From an uncultured Armatimonadota bacterium (GTDB taxonomy: Bacteria > Armatimonadota > Armatimonadia > Armatimonadales > Armatimonadaceae): DNA of 24,137 nucleotides. The stretch lies in NCBI GenBank assembly GCA_903924445.1, contig CAIYBQ010000421.1, positions 1 to 24,137 on the forward strand, given 5' to 3'. The notes beneath the pieces were generated by a model. It saw only the letters and a list, made by a program, of their open reading frames with translations. It was not told where the DNA came from and did not search any database. The translations under genes and the position numbers were made by a program. Of the stretch, positions 7,553-15,694 are shown in pieces (the stretch's first letter is position 1; each line of letters begins with the position of its first letter).

Positions 7553-9391
7553 GTGGCTGAATCCGTTAATAAGGCATCGAAGATGTCAGCCGTCAAGGAA
7601 ACCTTACTTGAGCGCGCACAAGCATGGGTCGTTGACCAGGCAGCATTGAGTGTCATCAAACTCGGTCGATGTCCGGTAGAGGATGTCGCATCGGCGATAA
7701 GTATTCCTGTCAATACGCTGCTGGCAGCAATACAAACCACGGATCGCTTGACCGTTGTTGATGGTGATCTTGACCTGACGGTGTGTTCTGATGCTATTAC
7801 GAGGACCCTTGACCGTTGGTGCAACGACGTCGTGCGGGCCGTTGGTTGCCCGGTACATATCGATGAGCTTTCTGAGTTACTAACAGTTCATCTTGGCAAA
7901 ACGTCTGACTCGATTGCATCATCCATATCGGCATTTGCCGCAAGCAGCAGGAGTGGACTGACACTTGTCGACTCACGCATTCTTATGAATGACTGGCTGC
8001 CGATGTTTGCACATGATGATAAGGAAGACATCCTCCTTGAAAATGGAGTAAAGGCAGATCTACTTGCGGCACTTCTCTCTAAAGTTGGATCAGCAACATT
8101 TTCCACTGTTCAGGAATTTGCTGTCTCTTTACTACGAGCAATTCAAAACAAACCTGTACGACATAAAACGCTGTCTGTCGCGTACTGGGCCTTAACCAAA
8201 CGGCAAGATTGTGCCAATGACTTGGTGCAGCTGATGTGCGATGAGAGATTACTCTGGCACAGTGGCGCCAAGGGAGGACGCTGGGTCCTGTCAAGTATAG
8301 AAGCCGAATATCGTTCCTTAGTATCTGAGATGGTTCCGACGGCAGATGTCGTGGTCGACACGGACCATGTAAATACAATCAATGAAGTGACGAGCCATGC
8401 TGAACCCGTCAAGGTCGTCGTTATTGATAACGCGTTAGTGGAGACGATTCTGTATAATCTCACCACCCGTCGAACGTGCATCACTCTTGGTAGTTATGGA
8501 ATTCCTGATGAGCTTCTATCCGAGTACACGGCTATTATTGCAGAAACGTATGGTGTTTCTTCGGTCGGATTTGGGCGGTTTCTTCTCAACGATAGCATTC
8601 CAAATATAGACATCGATCCCTACTTGGCGGTATTCAAGTGTCCTCGGGTTGAGTTTATATCTGAGGATGGTGAACAGGTTGAGGATCTCGTGTCACCGGA
8701 TTCGTATATTGGAACGCTGAAAAGTGATGTCCTGAATCCAGATAATCAGGATATTCTTGATGACAACTCTACTTATACAGGACCGAATGTGTCAAATGTA
8801 TACTCATTCCCACTGTACAAGGATCATGTTTTGTTGGGGGTCATTCCGATGTGTCGCCTCAACGGTGATCTCATCCCATGGGATGTCGAATATGCGCCCA
8901 TTACCGTTCGTGTGAATGGAGTTGGCTATGCATGTTCCATCATCAATAAACAGGGAGTCCGCTGCTTGCTAGGTTTGAAGCAGCTGTTCCTTGATGAATC
9001 ATCTCAGCGCGATTACATGTGTACACTGACGAAGCTGGATGGTGTGTGCGAATTTTCGATTGACCTGACGCCACTCGTTGATGGTGAATATGCTCTTTCA
9101 GATGAGCGTCGCGTTGAGCTGAATGTCTACAAGGATGCCGAGGCAGACAACCCGACCGTTGTTATCCTTACGCAGATTTTGGATGACCATCCGAAGGGAG
9201 TCACATTTGAGCGTGCGCTTCGTGAGCTTCGCTATATTCGCAGAACAAGTGTTCATAAACTAGCCAGCATATTGAGTACAAATGACTGTTTTGCTCAAAA
9301 ACCTGGCACAGGTGTATGGCGCTATAACCCCAAGCGAGCGGATGCCGGAAATGACATTGCACGGCGTACATATCTGAAATCTGGTTTCTAA
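7553..9391 (+). CDS. Unrecognised 612-residue protein with winged-helix-like segments at both ends
   Basis: I do not recognise this protein as a named family. It has no signal peptide or transmembrane helix and looks cytoplasmic and acidic. The N-terminal 250 residues seem to hold three similar helical units that each end in a beta hairpin: about 28-78 (ending LTVVDGDLDLTV), 92-150 (ending GLTLVDSRILMNDWL) and 168-247 (ending LLWHSGAKGGRWVL). Each looks like a winged helix. The middle (about 280-530) is rich in beta strands and is unlike anything I can name. The C-terminus (about 542-593, from HPKGVTFERALREL to GTGVWRYNP) reads as another winged helix of the HARE-HTH type. The GTG start at 7553 lies 2 nt after rimO, with GAGG 8 nt upstream; the PBP gene follows after 4 nt. 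A nucleic-acid-binding or regulatory role is inference only. Confidence 0.7.
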   Translation: MAESVNKASKMSAVKETLLERAQAWVVDQAALSVIKLGRCPVEDVASAISIPVNTLLAAIQTTDRLTVVDGDLDLTVCSDAITRTLDRWCNDVVRAVGCPVHIDELSELLTVHLGKTSDSIASSISAFAASSRSGLTLVDSRILMNDWLPMFAHDDKEDILLENGVKADLLAALLSKVGSATFSTVQEFAVSLLRAIQNKPVRHKTLSVAYWALTKRQDCANDLVQLMCDERLLWHSGAKGGRWVLSSIEAEYRSLVSEMVPTADVVVDTDHVNTINEVTSHAEPVKVVVIDNALVETILYNLTTRRTCITLGSYGIPDELLSEYTAIIAETYGVSSVGFGRFLLNDSIPNIDIDPYLAVFKCPRVEFISEDGEQVEDLVSPDSYIGTLKSDVLNPDNQDILDDNSTYTGPNVSNVYSFPLYKDHVLLGVIPMCRLNGDLIPWDVEYAPITVRVNGVGYACSIINKQGVRCLLGLKQLFLDESSQRDYMCTLTKLDGVCEFSIDLTPLVDGEYALSDERRVELNVYKDAEADNPTVVILTQILDDHPKGVTFERALRELRYIRRTSVHKLASILSTNDCFAQKPGTGVWRYNPKRADAGNDIARRTYLKSGF

Positions 9392-9395
9392 AAAA

Positions 9396-11747
9396 ATGGG
9401 AAGACGACGTCGAAAGGATGCTTCAGCGGGACTTTCTCGTTTTACAGGCATCATGCGTGTCTTTACCGTTATCGTCGTGCTTCTTACAGTTGGTGTGGTG
9501 GTATCAGGATATTACGTTTTACGTGCTGTACGAGGGTTACAGGCGAACTCCGCAGCTGACCTAACGAACGAAACACCCAGCGGTGTGACAACAATTTATG
9601 CTGCAGATATCAATCCTGAGAACGGAAAGCATCTTGAGCTCGGGACTGTATCAAATCGCTATCAAATCAATGTCAAATTAAGTGAAATTCCTGCGAACCT
9701 GAAGCAAGCTACGATTGATATTGAAGATGAGCGATTTTACGAACACAACGGTGTTGACTTTCGTTCGTTGGCTCGTGCTGCCTACCGGAATGTACTGAAA
9801 TGGAAGCTGAGTGAGGGTGCATCAACCTTGACTCAGCAGCTCGCCATCAATCGGTTGTTGACACGTAAGAAGACGATTGATCGCAAGTTACAAGGGATGG
9901 TTCTCGCAGTTCAGATTGAAAAAACACTCTCGAAAGACACCATACTTGAGCGTTATCTAAACGAAGTCAATTATGGTGGAAACATCTACGGTGTTGCTGC
10001 GGCCGCCAAGTATTACTTCGGAAAGCCACTGAGTGACCTCTCTGTTTCTGAATGTGCTTATATCGCCGGTCTTCCGCAGCGCCCTGCGTACACGAATCCA
10101 TTCCGGAATCCGAAAGCCGCCGTTAGCCGGCGCAATGTTGTCCTCGCGAAAATGCGAGATCTGGGTCATGTAACATCGGATGGCTATCAGGCGGCAGTGT
10201 TGGAAGTACCGGACATCATGGCCGATGCTCCTAAAATCCGAACTCAGTTTCGAGCGCCACACTTTACGAACTGGGTCTTGCGGAAGCTTGTCAAGAAGTA
10301 TGGAAGCGAACGCATCTATCGGGGTGGACTCAAGGTTTATACAACGCTGAGTCTTGAGCTCCAGCGTAAATCTGTTGAGGCGTTGAAGGAAGGGCTACAA
10401 AATGGCCTTGATAGCGGCGTAACTGAGGGCGCTGTTGTATCGATGGATCCTACCAATGGCTATGTACGTGCGATGGTTGGGAGCACGGATTACACGCGAA
10501 CCAACTTTAACTACGCAACAGGTCGAAGCCAGTGTGGCTCAACCTTTAAGCCCTTTGTGTACGCAGCAGCCTTTGGCGATAACAAACTTGGATTAACGCC
10601 GGATTCGTCGCGGTTTGATGGACCGACAACCTACGGCGACTGGACACCAAAAAACTATGGTGGCCGATACTCCTATGGCCGTATTTCCATCCGAAGCGCA
10701 GTCGCATCAAGTAAGAACACGATTGCCGTAAAAGTTGCAAAAGAAGTTGGAATAAACAATGTTATTGCAACGGCAAAACGCGCAGGTCTAGATGTTCCGA
10801 TGAACCGAGACCTCACATTGGCGCTGGGTACCGCGGCTGTGAGCCCATTGGAGCTGACCACCGCGTACTGCACCTTTGCCAATAAAGGTACCGCATATAA
10901 ACCCGTTGCAATTGTCGGCATCATTGATGGTGATGGAGATTCCATTCCCGTAGACGGCATTGAAGCGACTCGAAATGCTCTTTCACCAGCCGCGGTTCGT
11001 TTTGTGGATGAATGCCTCAAGGCGGTCATTGATTATGGAAGTGCCGCCGGTGCTCGCGGTATTCACGAGGTCGAAGGCGCCCGGGGAAAGACTGGTACGA
11101 CAAGTGACAACCGGGATGCTTGGTTTGTAGGCTACACACCTAAGCTGGTGACTACGGTTTACATGTGCGGTGTCAAACGGGTCACAGTCAACAACAAAGA
11201 GGTTGTTCGCTATCTGCCAATGGAAGGCATTACTGGTGGCCGTGTTTGTGCTCCTGTTTGGGCAGCGATTATGCGTGATGCACCTACGATTCTGTCTGAG
11301 CTTGACCGGATTGCAGCATTGCCACTGGAATCTGATGAGAGTGACGTGACGGTCGCATCGCCGAAGAAGACTCCGGCCGCTGGCGTTACTGAGCCCGTTC
11401 CAACGGAAGTGAAGGTCGATACCGCACCTGAAGATGCAGGCCTTAACTCCACCGCGCCTCTGGAACAACCGGATGTCGACTCAATACCGCCAGTGGTGCC
11501 AGAAAGCATTGATGAGCCAAAGCCAGCTGAGACGCCACAGCCAACCATTCCATCGCCGACCACAGTACGGATAAAGAAACCCGAGGTTAAGCCCGATCCT
11601 GAAGTGGAAGTGCTGATCTGTAGTGACAGTAATCTGCGGGCAAATGACTATTGTGTGGAAGTTGTACGGCAGCTGATGCCTAAGTCGAAGGCACCCAAGC
11701 GAACATGCAATCAACATGGAGCACAGCCGGATGAACGGCCCAACTAA
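9396..11747 (+). CDS. Class A penicillin-binding protein (bifunctional transglycosylase/transpeptidase, PBP1A type)
   Basis: The 783-residue protein polymerises and crosslinks peptidoglycan on the outer face of the inner membrane. An arginine-rich cytoplasmic tail is followed by one transmembrane helix (about 19-43). The GT51 domain has the catalytic IEDERFYEHNGVDF (Glu110), then EGASTLTQQLAIN and LERYLNEVNYG. The transpeptidase domain has Ser382-x-x-Lys385 (CGSTFKPF), SKN at 439-441 and KTGTT at 565-569. A proline/threonine/glutamate-rich linker (about 640-735) leads to a short tail with three cysteines (742, 753, 771) in the pattern CSDSNLRANDYC and CNQHG. The residue before the active-site glycine-serine is Cys380, where family members usually have proline. 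The ATG lies 4 nt after the upstream stop and has no clear Shine-Dalgarno sequence. Confidence 0.95.
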   Translation: MGRRRRKDASAGLSRFTGIMRVFTVIVVLLTVGVVVSGYYVLRAVRGLQANSAADLTNETPSGVTTIYAADINPENGKHLELGTVSNRYQINVKLSEIPANLKQATIDIEDERFYEHNGVDFRSLARAAYRNVLKWKLSEGASTLTQQLAINRLLTRKKTIDRKLQGMVLAVQIEKTLSKDTILERYLNEVNYGGNIYGVAAAAKYYFGKPLSDLSVSECAYIAGLPQRPAYTNPFRNPKAAVSRRNVVLAKMRDLGHVTSDGYQAAVLEVPDIMADAPKIRTQFRAPHFTNWVLRKLVKKYGSERIYRGGLKVYTTLSLELQRKSVEALKEGLQNGLDSGVTEGAVVSMDPTNGYVRAMVGSTDYTRTNFNYATGRSQCGSTFKPFVYAAAFGDNKLGLTPDSSRFDGPTTYGDWTPKNYGGRYSYGRISIRSAVASSKNTIAVKVAKEVGINNVIATAKRAGLDVPMNRDLTLALGTAAVSPLELTTAYCTFANKGTAYKPVAIVGIIDGDGDSIPVDGIEATRNALSPAAVRFVDECLKAVIDYGSAAGARGIHEVEGARGKTGTTSDNRDAWFVGYTPKLVTTVYMCGVKRVTVNNKEVVRYLPMEGITGGRVCAPVWAAIMRDAPTILSELDRIAALPLESDESDVTVASPKKTPAAGVTEPVPTEVKVDTAPEDAGLNSTAPLEQPDVDSIPPVVPESIDEPKPAETPQPTIPSPTTVRIKKPEVKPDPEVEVLICSDSNLRANDYCVEVVRQLMPKSKAPKRTCNQHGAQPDERPN

Positions 11748-13707
11748 CAGCCGATTTCGGACTGCAAGAAACGTATTTGCGAATGGGATTCGGTTTTCCC
11801 AAGGCGTAAATGTAATTACGGTTGGAACGTCAGAAATTTCCAATGCTCTTATCCCTAGATTGGTTGTACTTGCCTCGTTATTCCTTTTTGGTTTCGTCGC
11901 ACTTGTTGTGAAGCTATGGCATCTTCAGTTTTTTGATTATGACAAGCACATTGAAAATGCTATTTCAAACACACTGAAGCACGCTAGATCAACGCCTCCA
12001 CGTGGTGAGATTACGGATTCGAAACACAACCTCCTGGCGACAACAACCAGCAAGTATGTGATCTCAATCGTTCCCGGTTGGCTGCCTAAGAAAAAGCCTG
12101 AGCAAACACCATCTGGTCCGACGACATTACCAATGGTTTGGAAGCGACTTGCTCGTGCCTGTGAGCTGGATCAAAAACGCATTGAGGACAACTATGCTGC
12201 TGTCGCCAATGGGCCAAAATATGAACCAGTCCCAATATTGCAGAGCGTGTCGCAGCGCATTGCGACGCGCGTCCTTGAAACCATCGACACAATGCCTGGC
12301 GTCATCGTGCAGGTCGTCCCAATGCGACGCTATCCTAATGGCAAACATTTCACATCAATCCTTGGCTATACAAGCCCTGTTTCTGAGCAGGACTTGAAAA
12401 ATTCGGATATCCGGATTCGTTACAAGGCTAGTGATTTCATCGGTCGCGAAGGCATCGAACGCTTCTATGACAAGTACTTGGCTGGTATTCCTGGGGATGA
12501 AGAATTCGCAACAGATCGTACCAATGGACAACGACGAACCGTCAATGTGATTCCTCCGCAGCCAGGGAGCAGGTTGGTGTTGGCTATCGATACGAATCTT
12601 CAGCGTATTGCCACGCAATCTCTCGGAACGCGCAAGGGGGCTGTCGTAGCCATCGAGCCTTCAACTGGAAAAGTTTTGGCCTTTGTATCGAGCCCAACAT
12701 ATGATCTCAACCTTTGGAATGTACGTCCGATGCCTAAGTACATTTACAATTCCAATATCAAGCCATATGCAACAAATGAGGCGACACAGGCGCAGCTACC
12801 GCCCGGGTCTGTGATGAAAATTATTACCCTCACAGCGGCTTTGGAATCAGGAAAAGTTACCCAGGGTACTGCTGTCCGATGTGATGGGGGATTGCGGATT
12901 GGAAAGCGTTCCTTTCTTGGATGCACAGGCAACCATGGATACGTAACCATGATGGATGCGTTTGCCGTTTCTTGTAATGCATACTTTGGTCAGTTAGGTA
13001 TCTGGGTGGGTCAGGAAGACCTTGCAAAGTGGTCACGCCGCTTTGGTCTGGGTGAAGACACTGGGATTGATCTGACGAGTGAGCTGGATGGAAACATCGA
13101 TGGACCAAAGTCACAAGAAGCTATTTATCGTCACTACAAGAAGCAGTACGAAGGCTGGTTCAGTGGTGACTCTGCAAACATGGCCATTGGACAGGGTGCG
13201 ATGCTGACAACGCCACTCCAGATGGCGTCGCTTGCGGCAACTGTTGCCAATAATGGAAACCGAATTGTCCCGCATCTGCTTGACCATGTAGAACCAGCTG
13301 AACCGGGACCAGCTCCCCAAACACAGCCCTCTGGACTTGGAAAGGTTGTCGGTACGGTTGGCTGGTCTGACCGCACACGTAAACTAGTACAACAGGCGAT
13401 GCATGGTGTTGTGACCAATAGTCGAGGCACCGGGCAAGTATGTCGCCTTCCTGGAATCGATGTGTTTGGCAAGACTGGAAGTGCGGAGTCTAGAGGTAAA
13501 CGGAGCCCCACTCATGCCTGGTTCGCAGGCTATGCGCAGAAACAAGGTGAGCTGCCTCGTATCGCGTTTGCGGTATGGCTGGATGCAGATGGTAAACATC
13601 TCCATGGTGGATCTCACGCTGCGCCCATTGCGCGACAACTTATTGCGCATGTTTACGGACTCAAGATAAACCCAATGCAGATTCCTCAGGCCGCTGTCAA
13701 TGACTAG
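11731..13707 (+). CDS. mrdA: Class B penicillin-binding protein, PBP2 (MrdA)-like transpeptidase
   Basis: Numbered from the ATG at 11731, the protein has 658 residues. One transmembrane helix (about 40-62) precedes a PBP dimerisation domain with PPRGEITDSKHNLLATTTS and FTSILGYTSPVSEQDL, the latter typical of PBP2/MrdA. The transpeptidase domain has Ser360-x-x-Lys363 (PPGSVMK), Ser414-Cys415-Asn416 and Lys581-Thr-Gly (KTGSAES). Cys388, Cys398, His402 and Cys415 are spaced like the zinc ligands described in PBP2 of Gram-negative rods, including 13 residues from His to the cysteine of the SxN motif. PBP2 crosslinks peptidoglycan during cell elongation with RodA, which is not adjacent. The start could also be the ATG at 11716 (five more residues), but 11731 has GGAG about 9 nt upstream. 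It overlaps the 3' end of the PBP1A gene by 17 nt. Confidence 0.88.
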   Translation: MNGPTNSRFRTARNVFANGIRFSQGVNVITVGTSEISNALIPRLVVLASLFLFGFVALVVKLWHLQFFDYDKHIENAISNTLKHARSTPPRGEITDSKHNLLATTTSKYVISIVPGWLPKKKPEQTPSGPTTLPMVWKRLARACELDQKRIEDNYAAVANGPKYEPVPILQSVSQRIATRVLETIDTMPGVIVQVVPMRRYPNGKHFTSILGYTSPVSEQDLKNSDIRIRYKASDFIGREGIERFYDKYLAGIPGDEEFATDRTNGQRRTVNVIPPQPGSRLVLAIDTNLQRIATQSLGTRKGAVVAIEPSTGKVLAFVSSPTYDLNLWNVRPMPKYIYNSNIKPYATNEATQAQLPPGSVMKIITLTAALESGKVTQGTAVRCDGGLRIGKRSFLGCTGNHGYVTMMDAFAVSCNAYFGQLGIWVGQEDLAKWSRRFGLGEDTGIDLTSELDGNIDGPKSQEAIYRHYKKQYEGWFSGDSANMAIGQGAMLTTPLQMASLAATVANNGNRIVPHLLDHVEPAEPGPAPQTQPSGLGKVVGTVGWSDRTRKLVQQAMHGVVTNSRGTGQVCRLPGIDVFGKTGSAESRGKRSPTHAWFAGYAQKQGELPRIAFAVWLDADGKHLHGGSHAAPIARQLIAHVYGLKINPMQIPQAAVND

Positions 13708-15631
13708 TCCTGGCGCGCCGGATCCCGAACCAATCGCAGCTACAAACGGGATGCTTGTAAAGCCTCTAGGAAATGAGTCAATAGATGTTGGCTGGCATCA
13801 TCGAATTGGTACATTCGTGGAATTTGATCAGATCTTGATCAGAGAACACGCTCCAAATGCACATTTTGTATCGATCATTGGTGACTTCAATCATTGGGAC
13901 CGGGGCAGGGATCCATTACACCGGATCTCCGAAACTGAGTGGGAAATCTCTATTGATCGCATCCGTATTGTCCCTGGAAGTCGATATAAACTTCACATAG
14001 CCGGCTACAACGGGTCACGTGATCGGATTCCATCAACCTGTCGGTTTGCTCAGCAATCACCAGATGGGGACTTTGCTGCGATCTTTGATTTTGATGTCCT
14101 TAGTCCACCGACAAAGACAAATGCTCAACATCAACCACTGAAAATCTATGAGCTGCACATTGGGCTTGCTGCCGCCACACCTAGAATTGGCACGTACTTG
14201 GAAGTCGCAGAAACGGTAATTCATCGGGTTAAGGCCAACGGTTACACAGCCGTTCAATTGATGGCAGTCCACGAGCATCCTTACTATGGCTCATTTGGTT
14301 ATCATGTAAGCAATCCCTACGGAATCTGCAGTAGGTTTGGAACCCGTCACGAATTCAAATACTTGGTCGACAAATGCCATGAACTTGGCCTCATTGTGAT
14401 TATCGATCTCGTTCATGCGCACGCCGTCAAAAACCTGGCTGAGGGCCTTGGGGAGTTCGATGGTCAAGAGGGTTATCTGTTTCTCCGTGGCGATAACGCA
14501 ATTCATCCTGCTTGGGATTCTCTGGTCTACGATTACCAGAGTCCATTTGCGATTTCGTACTTACTTTCAAATGCCCGGTATTGGATGGAAGAGTATGGAA
14601 TCGATGGATTCCGGGTTGATGGTGTTACGTCTATTCTCTATCACGATCACGGCATAGGCCATCGGTCCTTTACAGAGGATGACTATTACGGAAACAATCT
14701 CAATCAGTTTGGGCTGAAGTATCTTGTGCTTCTATGTCACCTAGTCCATAAGCTTAATCCTGATGCCATCCTCATCGCCGAGGATGTCAGTGGATTCCCA
14801 GGGGTGGCAAGGTCCGCTGAAGAGGGCGGTGTTGGATTTGACTATCGCCTGCATATGGGACTGCCAGACTTCTTCGAATTGGCTGCCAAGACTGTCATGG
14901 ACAAGGGAATCATCCCATCTGAACTTTGGCATACATTGGTTTCCCGTCGGTTTGATGAAAAACACGTTGGCTACATAGAGTCCCATGATCAAGCGATAGT
15001 TGGCGGACAGTCGCTGATATTCAGGCTTCTTGGCCCCAAAATGTACTCAGATATGCATGTAATTGGAGAGAGCCATGACGTTCATTTGGCGATGTCGGTA
15101 GTTAATGTAGCCAAGTCCATTGTCGTCCTCCTTGGAGGTGAGGCATGGATGTCCTTTATAGGCAATGAATTTGGTCATCCGGACTGGGTGGAGTTTCCGA
15201 CGCCAGATAACAACGATTGCTTTGAATACGCGTATCGTAAATGGCATTTGGCATCAGATGAGTCACTGATGTATCAGAAACTGGCTTCATTTGATAGCGA
15301 CTTGATGCATTGTCAGAAAGTCTGGGAAAGCTGGACTCAGTCGTACATGACCGCGCCACTCTTGGACGACGGGCGCAGGCTTGCGGCATTTCATCGTGAT
15401 GGAATCGTTCTGGTAACGAATACCAGCCCGGATGCTTCTTATGAGGATGTCTGGATACCGGTATCCGTGAATGGCGATTATCGCGTCATTCTTTCGACCG
15501 AAAATCGTAGTTATGCTGGTTACGCAAGGCTTGATGAGGATATGGTTTACGCATCCATCCAGTCCGATGGAAATGCATACATTCGACTCTACGTGCCAAG
15601 TATGTCGGCAACGTTTCTAACTGTTTGCTAA
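13700..15631 (+). CDS. 1,4-alpha-glucan branching enzyme, eukaryote-type (GH13_8-like)
   Basis: This 643-residue enzyme belongs to the GH13 alpha-amylase clan. An N-terminal CBM48-like module contains VSIIGDFNHWDRGRDPL (57-73). The catalytic barrel has YELHIGLAAATPRIGTY, VQLMAVHEHPYYGSFGYHV, a VHAHAVKN variant of the VHSHASKN box, then DGFRVDGVTSILYH with nucleophile Asp307, AEDVSGFPG with acid Glu361 and ESHDQAIVG with Asp430. These boxes match plant, fungal and animal glycogen/starch branching enzymes closely and differ from the usual bacterial GlgB (GH13_9). It makes alpha-1,6 branches in glycogen-like polymers in the cytoplasm. The ATG overlaps the PBP2 stop by 8 nt, so it is translationally coupled to it. 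No glycogen synthase or ADP-glucose pyrophosphorylase gene is nearby. A strong terminator follows 26 nt downstream. Confidence 0.88.
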   Translation: MTSPGAPDPEPIAATNGMLVKPLGNESIDVGWHHRIGTFVEFDQILIREHAPNAHFVSIIGDFNHWDRGRDPLHRISETEWEISIDRIRIVPGSRYKLHIAGYNGSRDRIPSTCRFAQQSPDGDFAAIFDFDVLSPPTKTNAQHQPLKIYELHIGLAAATPRIGTYLEVAETVIHRVKANGYTAVQLMAVHEHPYYGSFGYHVSNPYGICSRFGTRHEFKYLVDKCHELGLIVIIDLVHAHAVKNLAEGLGEFDGQEGYLFLRGDNAIHPAWDSLVYDYQSPFAISYLLSNARYWMEEYGIDGFRVDGVTSILYHDHGIGHRSFTEDDYYGNNLNQFGLKYLVLLCHLVHKLNPDAILIAEDVSGFPGVARSAEEGGVGFDYRLHMGLPDFFELAAKTVMDKGIIPSELWHTLVSRRFDEKHVGYIESHDQAIVGGQSLIFRLLGPKMYSDMHVIGESHDVHLAMSVVNVAKSIVVLLGGEAWMSFIGNEFGHPDWVEFPTPDNNDCFEYAYRKWHLASDESLMYQKLASFDSDLMHCQKVWESWTQSYMTAPLLDDGRRLAAFHRDGIVLVTNTSPDASYEDVWIPVSVNGDYRVILSTENRSYAGYARLDEDMVYASIQSDGNAYIRLYVPSMSATFLTVC

Positions 15632-15657
15632 GCTGAAGATGCGTGCCGTGAATAAAG

Positions 15658-15687
15658 AAGAAGCCCTGCCAACTGGCAGGGCTTCTT
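15658..15687. terminator. Bidirectional rho-independent terminator
   Basis: A perfect 13-bp stem (AAGAAGCCCTGCC / GGCAGGGCTTCTT) with an AACT tetraloop lies between the convergent ends of the branching enzyme gene and sucB. On the minus strand the stem runs into a T-rich stretch (CTTCTTCTTTATT), and on the plus strand into GGGCTTCTT, so it can serve both operons. Confidence 0.92.
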
Positions 15688-15694
15688 GCGTTGA

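Noticed and set aside
9385..9399. Run of seven A residues at the junction with the PBP1A gene as a frameshift slippery site
   Set aside because: The run starts within the stop codon of one complete gene and ends at the ATG of another complete gene; both proteins are whole without frameshifting.
10983..11468. Minus-strand open frame of 161 codons inside the class A PBP gene
   Set aside because: It opposes the conserved transpeptidase and linker coding sequence and has low-complexity composition typical of a shadow frame.
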